Shown here one piece after another: positions 11,671 through 21,291 of a stretch of DNA of 64,000 bases. A program made the translations under genes and the position numbers. Numbering within the stretch: position 1 is the stretch's first letter; each line of letters begins with the position of its first letter. A model generated the notes under the pieces. It did no database searches, was not told the origin of the DNA, and saw only the letters and a list, made by a program, of their open reading frames with translations. Source of the DNA: Anastatus disparis (taxonomy: Eukaryota; Arthropoda; Insecta; Hymenoptera; Eupelmidae); the NCBI GenBank assembly GCA_017163975.1, contig JAFFSR010000307.1:1618501-1682500 (forward strand), read 5' to 3'.

Positions 11671-14600
11671 GGCGTACTTTTCTCCCGCTTATTTTTAAAG
11701 AAATTAAATTTGGCGTGAGTATAGAACTTTTCGCCCTCTGAATTTGCGGGTGAAAAGTACACAGCTCCCTCTTCATTTAAGAGTAATTGGACTTGCGGGA
11801 GTAAAGTACTTTTCGCCCCCTTAATTTTAGAGAAATTAAAATTGGCGAAAGTAAAGAACTTTTCGCCCTCTGAATTTGCAGGAGAAAAATACTTTGCTCT
11901 GGCTCAATTTAAGAGAAATTTAATTTGCAAGAGAAAAGTACTTTTCGCCCGCTAATTTTTAGAAAAATTAAATTTGGCGAGAGTAAAGACCTTTTCGCCC
12001 TCTGAATTTGCGGGAGATAAGTACACAGCTCCCCCTTCATTTCAGAGTAATTAGAATTGCGGGAGTAATTACTTTACGCCCGCTTATTTTTAGAAAAATG
12101 AAATTTGGCGGGAGTGAAGAACTTTTCGCCCTCTGAATTTGCAGGAGAAAAGTACACAGCTCCCCCTTCATTTCAGAGTAATTTGACTTCCGGGAGTAAT
12201 TACTTTACGCCCGATTATTTTTAGAGAAATGAAATTTAGCGGGAGTGAAGAACTTTTCGCCCTCTGAATTTGCGGGAGAAAAGTACACAGCTCCCCCTTC
12301 ATTTCAGAGTAATTTGACTTGCGGGAGTAACGTACTTTTTGCCCGCTTATTTTTAAAAAATTAAATGTAGGGGGAGTAAAGAACTTTTTGCCCTCTGAAT
12401 TTGCAGGAGAAAAGGACACAGCTTCCCCTTCATTCCAGAGTACTTTGACTTGCGTGACTAAAGTACTTTTCGCCCTCTTATTTTTAGAGAAATTAAATTT
12501 GGCGGGAATACAGAACTTTTCGCCCTCTTATTTACGAGAAAAAAATTTTTTCTTTTTGCTAAATTTAAGAAAAATTTAATTTACGGAATAAAAGTACTTT
12601 ACGCTCGCTTATTTTTAGAGAAATTAGATTTGGCGGGAATAAAGAACTTTTCGCCCTCTGAATTAGCGGGAGAAAAGTAAACAGTTCCCCCTTCATTTAA
12701 GAGAAATTTGACTTGCGGGAGTAAAGTTCTTTTCGCCCTCTTATTTTTAGAAAAATTAAATGTGGCGGGAGTAAAGAACTTTCTGCCCTCTGAATTTGCG
12801 GGAGAAAAGTACACAGCTCCCTCTTCATTTCAGAGTAATTTGACTTGAGGGAGTAAAGTATTTTTCGCCCTCTTATTTTTAGAGAAATTAAATTTGGCGG
12901 GAGTAAAGAACTTTTCGCCCACTGAATTTGCGGGAGAAAAGTACACAGTTCTTCCTTCATTTCAGAGTAATTTGACTTGCGGGAGTAACGTACTTTTTGC
13001 CCGCTTATTTTAAAAAAATTAAATGTAGCGAGAGTAAAGATCTTTTTGCCCTCTGAATTTGCAGGAGAAAAGTACACAGCTCCGCCTTCATTCCAGAGTA
13101 ATTCACCTTGCGGGAGTAAAGTACTTTTCGCCCTCTTATTTTTAGAGAAACCAAATTTGGCGGGAATAAAGAACTTTTCGCCCTCTTATTTACGAGAAAA
13201 AAATTTTTTCTTTTTGCTAAATTTAAGAAAAATTTAATTCACGGAATAAAAGTACTTTACGCCCGCTTATTTTTAAAGAAATTTGGCGGGAGTAAAGAAC
13301 TTTTCGCCCTCTGAATTTACGAAAGAAAAATACTTTCCTCCCGCTTAATCTAGGAGAAATTCAATTTGCGGGGGAAAAGTACTTTTCGCCCTCTTATTGT
13401 TAGAGAAATTAAATTTGGCGGGAATAAAGAACTTTTCGCCCTCTTATTTACGAAAAAAAAATTTTTTCTTCCCGCTTAATTCAAGAAAAATTTTATTTAC
13501 GTAATAAAAGTACTTTTCGCCCGCTTATTTTCGAAGAAATTAAATTTGGCGGGAGTAAAGAACTTTTCGCCCTCTGAATTTGCGACACGGAGAAAAGTAC
13601 ACAGCTTTCCCTTTATTTAAGAGTAATTTGACTTGCGGGAGTAAAGTACTTTTCGCCCACTTATTTTTAGAGAAATTAAATTTGGCGGGAGTAAAGAACT
13701 TTTCGCCCTCTGAATTTACGAGAGAAAAATACATTCCTCTCGCTTAATCTAGGAGAAATTCAATTTGGCGGGAATAAAGAACTTTTCGCCCTCTTATTTA
13801 CGAGAAAAAAATTTTTTCTCCTTGCTAAATTTAAGAAAACTTTAATTTACGGAATAAAAGTACTTTACGCCCACTTATTTTTAAAGAAATTAAATTTGTC
13901 GGGAGTAAAGAACTTTTCGCCTTCTGAATTTGCAGGAGAAAAGTACACAGCTCTCCCTTCATTTAAGAGTAATTTGACTTGCGGGAGTAATTACTTTACG
14001 CCCGCTTATTGTTAGAGAAATGAAATTTGGCGAGAGTAAAGAACTTTTGGCCCTCTGAATTAGCGGGAAAAAAGTAAACAGCTCCCCCTTCATTTAAGAG
14101 AAATTTGACTTGCGGGAGTAAAGTACTTTTCGCCCACTTATTTTTAGAGAAATTAAATTTGGCGGGAGTAAAGAACTTTTCGCCCTCTGAATTTACGAGA
14201 GAAAAATACATTCCTCTCGCTTAATCTAGGAGAAATTCAATTTGCGGGAGAAAAGTACTTTTCGCCCTTTTATTGTTAGAGAAATTAAATTTGGCGGGAA
14301 TAAAGAACTTTTCGCCCTCTTATTTACGAGAAAAAAATTTTTTCTCCTTGCTAAATTTAAGAAAACTTTAATTTACGGAATAAAAGTACTTTACGCCCAC
14401 TTATTTTTAAAGAAATTAAATTTGGCGGGAGTAAAGAACTTTTCGCCTTCTGAATTTGCGGGAAAAAAGTAACACAGCTGTCCCTTCATTTAAGAGTAAT
14501 TTGACTTGCGGGAGTAATTACTTTACGCCCGCTTATTGTTAGAGAAATGAAATTTGGCGAGAGTAAAGAACTTTTCGCCCTCTGAATTAGCGGGAGAAAA

Positions 14601-14735
14601 GTAAACAGCTCCCCTTCATTTAAGAGAAATTTGACTTGCGGGAGTAAAGTACTTTTCGCCCCTTAATTTTAGAGAAATTAAATTGGGCGAAAGTAAAGAA
14701 CTTTTCACCCTCTGAATTTGCGAGACAAAAGTAAT
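11670..14735. repeat. Satellite array, inverted orientation
   Basis: The same satellite reads in reverse complement from about 11,670: GCGGGAGTAAAGTACTTTTC with GCCC, GAGAAAAGTACACAGCTCCC, and so on. Together with the left array it makes a palindrome several kilobases long, though unit order and number differ between arms. Confidence 0.92.
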
Positions 14736-15145
14736 TTTTCATAAATGACTACATGGTCATGATGACCACATGATAAAACCATATGGTTTTTTTCAACAGG
14801 GTAGACTTAAAGGAAATAATTTGGAATTGAATTTTCGGTAAGCAATTGTATTTATATAAAAACAATGAAACAATTGAGTTTCGAAATTGCTGTGGTTTAA
14901 CATGTATGTAAAATGAATTTAATATAAGCGCAAAGTTCAATTACATGTTATCAAGATTAAGTCACAAACATTAAAACCGTCCATTTTCGCCGTAGCAAAA
15001 CAGTGTGTAGTATGACATATTACCATGAATAATCAAACTAAAATTAATTTTATAAAATATAATATCATATACTTCATGATTTATGCTAAAAAGTGGTTTT
15101 GATTTCAATAACTAAGTTTAAATCTTACACCTACAGTAATTGAGT
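14736..15145. other. Right inner arm of giant foldback
   Basis: 14740-14930 mirrors 7800-7860 and 6105-6205 (CATATGGTTTTTTTCAACAG; AAGCAATTGTATTTATATAA). From about 14,930 to 15,715 the right arm carries sequence absent from the left arm, including the foldback element at 15146. No gene. Confidence 0.6.
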
Positions 15146-15543
15146 TTAAGGGGACGCTGTATCTCTCTATCCTTTTCTAATTGAAAAATGTAAATTTTTG
15201 GGAAAACTAGTTATTATTGATAGAAATTAAGGGTTGTCCGCAACTTCTATAGTGAAAAACAATATTTTGTCTGATGAGAGCAAATTAATTTTGCTGCTTT
15301 TTTTTCAAGTAAAGTTTGACATACTTACAAAATCCTAAATTAAGCTAGAGAATACGTTATTTAAGTATGTCAAACTTTACTTAAAAAAAAAGCAATAAAA
15401 TTAATTTGCTCTCATCAGACAAAATATTGTTTTTCACTATAGAAGTTGCGGACAACCCTTAATTTCTATCAATAATAACTAGTTTTCCCAAAAATTTATA
15501 TTTTTTAATTAGAAAAGGATAGAGAGATCCAGCGTCCTCTTAA
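15146..15543. mobile_element. TTAA-type foldback element (complete copy, GGGGACGCTG ends)
   Basis: TTAAGGGGACGCTG at the left and CAGCGTCCTCTTAA at the right bound two near-perfect arms (GAAATTAAGGGTTGTCCGCA and its complement). The centre is near 15,340. TTAA is at 15146-15149 and 15540-15543. Same family as 1-340 and, more distantly, 25659-25920. Non-coding. Confidence 0.88.
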
Positions 15544-15899
15544 GATTTGTATGCCAGATAAATTTGAAACTCTTGTTCTTTATTTGTGAAAAATGTGATG
15601 CCAAGATTCTTTGAACGGAGTAATAGAAAATGAATGTTCAACTCTTACAATCGCGCATTTATTCATTAAAATAAATAACTTTTTGTTAAAAAAATAATGG
15701 TAAAAGTGTCATGGGAGTAATCAGACGAATCGAAAACCACTGAGCAAATAATTTTATTAAAACATATTGAAAATATTGAAACAATTCATAAGAAAAATAA
15801 CTAATAAACACCTTTTCATTATATTTTATTAATTAACTATTTGTTAAGATATTAAAATAATCAAGTTTTTAATAAGGTACAAATTGTAATATTGCATAT

Positions 15900-16247
15900 C
15901 AAGTTGTGCTAGTATTCGTTAGTGTTTCGCGAATCGTGTTACTTTTCGTCCGAGTCTAATGTGTCGTGCTTTTTTTCGTTGGAGCTCCATGAGTCGTGCT
16001 ACTTTTCGTTGGAACTTAGCGAACCGTGCTTTTTTTCGTCGGAGCTCCATGAACTATGCTAGTTTTCGTTAAAACTCGTCGAACCGTGCTTCTTTTCGTC
16101 GGAGTTCAGCGAATAGTGCTAGTTTTCGTCTTAATTAAGTGAGTCGTGCTAGTTTTCGTCTAATGCAATGAGTGGTGTTAGTCTTCGTTTGATACTGCGA
16201 ATGGTGCTAGTTTTCGTCAAACCCTGTGAACCGTGCTTTTTTTCGTA
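15900..16247. repeat. Right terminal array of about 30-bp units
   Basis: About 12 units ending GTGCTTTTTTTCGT or GTGCTAGTTTTCGT, the inverted counterpart of 5532-5878. Unit order is similar but not identical: several right-arm units (near 16,130-16,190) differ from left-arm units. Confidence 0.92.
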
Positions 16248-16261
16248 CGGGGCGTCGATAT

Positions 16262-18845
16262 AGTAACGAACTGGAAGGCGAAAGAGAGTGTAGAAAGTAT
16301 GAAAATAGCAAGAAGGATAGACTCAGATCACACGCCGATAGAAGCCAGCATAAAATGGGGAAGAAGAATAAAAGAAAAAGTTAAATTTAAAGAAAAAGAA
16401 ATAATAATGTGGGGCGAGAAAGAAGTGGAAAGTTATAGAAAAAATCTGGCACAAGAAAGAAAGATTAACGAATGGAAAGATTTGAAAGCTATAATAGGAA
16501 AAGCTATGTACAAGAAAAGGATAAAGATAAAAGAAAGAGAAGATGTTGAAGACTGGTGGGATTATGAATGCGAAAAGAAAAGGTGTGAAGTAAAGAACAA
16601 ATTAAGAAGAGTAAGCAGAGGTGAAGAAGACAGAGAAGGGTATTGGAAAGAAAGAAGAGAATATAAGAATATGATAAAACGCAAAAAGTACAAAAGAGGA
16701 ATAGATTTACTGGAAGAAATCAAAAGTGACAAAACAGGAAAAGTGTTTTGGAAAGAAATAAATAAAAAAAGGGAAAAGAAAAATAACGTAAGGGAAAGGA
16801 TAGAAGAAGAGGATTGGATACAAAACTTCAGGAACGAAAACGAAAAAGAGAAGGAGAAAGGAGAAGGAGAGGAGACAGATTATGGAAGAATAGAATACAC
16901 AGAGATTACGGAAGAAGAGATTAGTGAAATAATAAGAAATATGAAGAATAGAAAAGCGGCAGGAGGTGATAAAATACCAAACGAAGCATGGAAAAAGGGA
17001 GAAAATCTATTGAGAAAGGATCTAAAGTTGATAATGAATAAAGTTTGGGAAAGCAAAGAGATACCAGAAGAATGGAAAGTGGGAATTATAAATCCAATAT
17101 ACAAAAAAGGTAACGCAAAGGATGCAAAAAACTACAGAGGAATAACCCTAATGGATACGAGTTATAAAATTTATGCAGAAGTTATAAGGAAAAGGTTAGA
17201 TGCAGAGATTAAAGAGAAGAAGATACTAAGTAACACGCAGTTCGGATTTAGAAAGAATAGAGGAACAATCGATGCAATATACTGTTTGAAAACAATAATA
17301 GGGAAGGAAATTAAAAAAGAAAAAGGGAAAGTAGTAGTATTTTTTGCAGACATGAAAGCTGCCTTTGATAGCCTTAATAGGAAAGATCTGTGGGAAACAT
17401 TGAAAAGACTGAATATAAGAGAAGAAATAAGAGAAAATATTGAAAAGGTATACAGAGAAACGAGGGCAAAAGTAAGAATGGAAGGAGAGACATATACAAA
17501 AGAATTTAAAATAGAGAAGGGGGTAAGGCAGGGTTGCCCTTTGAGTACAACATTATTCAACATAGGATTTGCAGACCTTGAGAGCTATATGAAAGAAGGA
17601 CAGATAGGAGGAATAGAGATAGGTAAAGAAAAAATATACACCATCTCATATGCAGACGATGTAGCATTATTGGCTAAAAGTGCAAAAGAAATGAGCAGCC
17701 TACTGAAAAGGTTTGCTAAATTCATAGAAAAGAAAGGATTAGAATTAAATGTAGAGAAGTCTAAAGTTATGGAATTCAGAAAAGCAGGAGGAAGAAGAAA
17801 AGAAGAAAAGTATTGGTGGAAAGGTAAAGAGATAGAAATAGTAAAATCTTTTGTGTACCTGGGATACAAATTGCAAGGAAACAACAAAGAGGAAAGTCAT
17901 ATAAAAGAACAGAAGTTGAAAGCAAATAAAAAAATGGGGAAAGTTTGGAGCATAGCAGAAAGGCTCTTTAAGAATAATTGGAAAAAAAGAATGGATTTAT
18001 TTGACGCACTCATAAAAAGTATATTCATGTATGGAGTAGAAATATGGGGTTGGGAAAGAAGAGGTGAAATTGAAAAGATACAGAAAAAATACATAAAATG
18101 GACATTAGGACTGGAAAGGAACACACCAGATTATGCTATAATGATAGAAACAAAAAGAAGCAGTATAGAAAAGATAGCAATAGGAAGAGTAATAAAGTAC
18201 GAAGAAAAAATTAGCAAATATAAAGATGAAGACTTAATTAAAATTAGTTGGAAAGAAAATAAGAAAGAAAATATAAAAGAAGAGGATAGCAAAAACAAGG
18301 AGAGGAGAAAAGGAACAAATGTGGAGTTAGAGAGAAAAAATGACAATTATGTAAGGAAAGCACTAGAAAAAAGAGGCCTATCAGTAAAGGAATACTATAG
18401 AAAAATAGAAAGGGAAGAAAAAATACATGAAGCAATAGAAGAAAAGAGTAAAGAAATTGAATGGAATGAAAATTGGAACAAGTTAGAAAAGTCCAAATAT
18501 ACAAGAGAAGTTAGAATAATAGCTAATGGATGGTTAGAGGCACAAAATTACTTGATAAATGAAGAGGGTACGAAAAGAAACAACATAAAGAAAATAGCTA
18601 GATTTAGACTGGGCAATGAATGCAGAGAAAATAAATATTGGATGGATGAAGTAGAAAGGAAGTGTAGGATGTGTCACAAAGAAGGGGAGACGCTAAAGCA
18701 CATATTTGAGGTATGTAGCTATACAAAAATAGAAGGTTTAAGTTGGATAGAGGCAATGAATGGAAATGTAAATATGACAGCAAGATTGGCAAAGGTAGAC
18801 TGGGTAAGAAAAGAAAAGGAAAGAATAAGTAATAATGTAAGTTGA
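16262..18845 (+). CDS. LINE ORF2, 3' part: end of endonuclease, reverse transcriptase, zinc knuckle
   Basis: Open without break from the insertion edge to a stop at 18845, about 860 residues. It starts with the last endonuclease motif SDHTPIEASIKWG. Reverse transcriptase motifs follow: WKVGIINPIYKKGNAKDAKN, NYRGITLMDTSYKIYAEV, NTQFGFRKNRGTIDA, VFFADMKAAFDSL (first catalytic Asp), GVRQGCPLSTTLFN, TISYADDVALL (catalytic YADD) and SFVYLGYKL. The C-terminal part is basic and ends with a CX2CX8HX4C knuckle (CRMCHKEGETLKHIFEVC), as in many APE-type LINEs. An upstream ATG at 16233 lies in foldback sequence, so it is not the real start. All key residues are present, so the LINE looked competent before the insertion. 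Confidence 0.92.
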
Positions 18846-19397
18846 AAAGAAAAAGAGAAAGAAAAAAGGAAAAGAAAAAGAAATTCAGAGAATGGAGGAC
18901 AAAAGGAGGTTTTGTAGTGGACGAGCCCTTAACAAGAAAAGAAAGAATAGACAGAAAAGAAAGAGAAGAGAAAGATTATAGAAAAGAGTATAATAAGGAT
19001 CATGATCAGTATAAGAAATAAGAAAAGAAGAAAGAAGAGAAAGATAGAGAGAGAAGAGAAGTGATTGAAAGAAAAGAAAAGATTAAGTTTATTTTTTTTA
19101 AGTATTTTGAAAATAAAAAGTAAAGTTTAAGTTACAAAGTGATTCTAGTGTAAAATAAAAAATTAAAAGTGATTGTTAAGTTTTGATCCAAATTAAGAAC
19201 ATAAAATAAGAACTGATTTAAATCGTAGTGAAAGATAGAAAATGTATAAACTTGTATTAAGTAATAAGAATTTAAATAACACAAACATAAACACAAAAGT
19301 AATAGACACACACACAACGCAAACAACACAACATACAAAGACATATGTAAAATTTGCCTAGTAAGAATAAGAATAAAGAATTTATTATTATTATTAT
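18846..19397 (+). other. LINE 3' untranslated region and tail
   Basis: Purine-rich non-coding sequence continuing the LINE's composition to about 19,090, then AT-rich sequence, ending in AATAAGAATAAAG and TTA triplets. It contains several AATAAA-like hexamers, compatible with 3' processing. Confidence 0.7.
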
Positions 19398-19535
19398 TAT
19401 ATATGTATGTGCATGTGTGTATATGTATATGTGTGAGTGTATGTATGTATGTATGTATGTATGCATGTGAATGTGCGTATGTGTATTTGTGCATATGTGT
19501 AGGTGCAAGTGTGTGATTGTATATATATATATATG
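19398..19535. repeat. (TG)n/(TATG)n microsatellite
   Basis: Starts inside the LINE 3' target duplication; runs of GTATGTAT and GTGTATATG. A diverged copy recurs at 19876-19970. Confidence 0.85.
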
Positions 19536-19644
19536 ACAATTATGCAAACAATATTCCCGGGAGAAAAAAGCCTTTGTTCTTCACATTAATATAGTGGTAG
19601 TCATGTAATATAAAATTATATATAAGTAATATAATAAAGTAATA

Positions 19645-19875
19645 ACGGTGACGGACAGACGCTGAGGAAGAGACAGAGACGGAGAGACGGAGAGACGGAG
19701 TCGAAGAGACGGAAACGGAGAAACGGAGACGGAGAGACGGCAAAATGAAGACGTAGAGACGGATACGGAGCGACAGAGTAGAAGAGATATAGACGGAGAG
19801 ACAAAGATGGAGAGACAGAGACGGAGAGACGGGAAGGAAATATGGAGACGGAGAGATGGGGATGGAGTGACAGAT
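19645..19875. repeat. GACGGAGA minisatellite
   Basis: Degenerate tandem units GAGACGGAGA, AGAGACGGAAACG and similar over about 230 bp. Flanked on both sides by TG microsatellite plus a matching AT-rich segment (ACAATTATGCAAACAATATTC at 19,536 against TAATAATGCAAAAGATATTC at 19,974), so a larger duplication with the minisatellite between is likely. Confidence 0.8.
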
Positions 19876-20040
19876 ATTGTATATGTGTGTATGTGTGTAT
19901 GTGTATGAATGTATATGTATGTGTGTATGTGTATCTTGAAGGTGCACGCGTTTATGTGTATGTATGTATGTGATAATAATGCAAAAGATATTCACGTAAG
20001 AAAGAAAAAGGTTCTAATTCTTTACTTTAATATAATAGTA
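19876..20040. repeat. Second TG microsatellite plus duplicated flank
   Basis: GTATGTGTGTATGTGTATG tract followed by ATGCAAAAGATATTC.CG and a TTTAATATAATAGTAGTAA segment, similar to 19,398-19,600. Confidence 0.55.
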
Positions 20041-20440
20041 GTAATTTTTTTTCCTTATTCATTCTTTGAAACTGTAGTCCAGCTAATTCTAACAACATAT
20101 TAAAAAGTTTTTGAATTATGCCGTAAATAATTATGTGGTTTCTGGAGTATAGACTTTGCTAGGTTCAATTGTTGTTGATTAATATCGTGACGATATATGT
20201 AAAAGCTATAGCATTTATTAACAAAACGGATTTTTGTTTCTCATTTCTAATAAATAAAAGATGATTAGACTGTGTAAAAAATAATAATTTATCTCGTACA
20301 ACAATGAATTCGTTGCCTCTGGTAACCAACAATAAATTCATTGGAATAGTAATTTTTAGCGCAAAAGCATACTTGTATATCACATAACAACAATCAAGTC
20401 AACATTTTGCTGAAAATTTTACTTTATGAGGATCAAATGC
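20041..20440. other. AT-rich sequence, nothing recognised
   Basis: No coding frame, repeat or RNA signal that I can support. Confidence 0.5.
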
Positions 20441-20917
20441 AAATAAATTATATAAATGTAAATAAGATAAATGTTAAGATAAATGTTAATGTAAAAGATA
20501 TGAATATCACTATATTTATATTAGTTAAGAAAATGAAGAGAAGAAGCTGAATATTATCAATTAATCGTAATTGTAATCATATTAATAAAATATTAATGAA
20601 GATATTATTTTTCTTATTATTGTAATGTAATATCAGACTTACATGTAATTGAGAGAAGTTTTGTATTATCTATTAGTTATAATTATAATCATGCAGTATT
20701 AATCAGTTATAATTATAATCACAATAATGAAATGTAAAAAAAAATGATTAATTTTAATTATTACAACAGATTATTGAAGTAAGAAAAAGGTGTGAGATGG
20801 AGCCGAAGGTGGGGGGGGGGACATAAATCGAAAGAAGTGGGTGTAAGGTTTTAGGAGGTTAAGTAAAAGGGGGCCTTTTTGTTTCAAATAACGTGAATAA
20901 CAATTTAGAAGGATTAG
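20440..20917. repeat. Dispersed AT-rich repeat block with internal duplication and poly-G
   Basis: Repeats of TTATCAATTAATCGTAATTG / TTATCTATTAGTTATAATTA recur about every 115 bp, followed by a poly-G run near 20,810. A related block lies at 56780-57310. Confidence 0.55.
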
Positions 20918-21116
20918 AGGTCGTCAGTGGCTCATTCGGTAGAGCGATGGATTCCCAATCTCGAGGCTCCAAGTTCGATTCCCGCTCTCGGCTGAATGAT
21001 ACAAGCAGCATTGTACGTTACATGTGCCTTGTTCACAAACACATGGACGACCATCCGTCGCTAGTTAGCATCGCAACGATAGCATAAAATACAGCGACGT
21101 TAGATAAAAAAAAAAG
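20918..21116 (+). mobile_element. tRNA-derived SINE (family 3)
   Basis: The head has an A-box (GTGGCTCATTCGGTAGAGCG) and B-box (AAGTTCGATTCCC). The body is GATACAAGCAGCATTGTACG through CAGCGACGTTAGAT, ending in a poly(A) run near 21,105-21,115. A diverged copy is at 56004-56172. The cloverleaf is incomplete. Confidence 0.75.
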
Positions 21117-21218
21117 AAGAATTACAATGTAATTCGAGGGGTGGCTATATCGAGGAGAGGCTAGGGGGGTCAATGGGGGGTGGAAGTTGCTTAAATCCTG
21201 ATTTTACAACTATATGTG

Positions 21219-21285
<67 letters not shown>

Positions 21286-21290
21286 ATATA
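21117..21290. repeat. G-rich segment then (TA)n tract
   Basis: CGAGGGGTGGCTATATCGAG with further G runs up to 21,190, then TTTTACAACTATATG and a (TA)n run from about 21,224. The G-rich part matches 57,220-57,300. Confidence 0.6.
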
Positions 21291-21291
21291 T

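Larger units (their letters stand above)
5522..16257. mobile_element. Giant satellite-filled foldback element, 10.7 kb, inserted in LINE ORF2
   Basis: The ends are inverted: CGACGTCCCGTACGAAAAA at the left and TTTTTCGTACGGGGCGTCG at the right. Each is followed inward by about 12 tandem units of roughly 30 bp, then unique arm sequence (5880-6205 mirrored by 14790-14930 and 15715-15895), then satellite that runs in one orientation to about 11,670 and in the other to about 14,735. The LINE flanks are ACTATAT before and ATATAGTAACG after, so a 4-bp ATAT duplication fits and its removal restores the LINE frame. No transposase-like frame exists inside; every open frame in the satellite is repeat-derived. 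The form recalls Foldback-type elements, but the superfamily is unknown. Confidence 0.85.
3418..19397 (+). mobile_element. APE-type LINE (about 5.2 kb without its insertion), split by a giant foldback
   Basis: A non-LTR retrotransposon with a 5' leader from 3418, ORF1, an overlapping ORF2 and a 3' region ending in an AATAAGAATAAAGAATT(TTA)n tail. The 14-base string TATATATGTATGTG occurs at 3404-3417 and again at 19398-19411, fitting a target-site duplication, although it is low-complexity. The coding strand is strikingly purine-rich and C-poor. ORF2 is interrupted at 5521/5522 by the 10.7-kb foldback, and removing that insertion leaves the frame continuous. Clade is not assigned. Confidence 0.85.

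Noticed and set aside
7826..14472. Many open frames of 60-130 residues (LPPNLISLKI..., EFAGEKYTAPP...)
   Set aside because: They are translations of the satellite in several frames and both strands; the same peptides recur with each unit.
5522..16257. Integrated viral or polydnavirus segment
   Set aside because: No viral gene, and the termini, arrays and target duplication fit a transposable element.
16880..18792. Minus-strand open frames opposite the reverse transcriptase
   Set aside because: Same reason: composition-driven shadows.
19132..19995. Open frames rich in Tyr/His/Thr or Ser/Leu
   Set aside because: Translations of TG and GACGGAGA repeats.
20918..20995. Functional tRNA gene
   Set aside because: A- and B-boxes exist but the anticodon and acceptor stems do not pair, and a SINE body and poly(A) tail follow.
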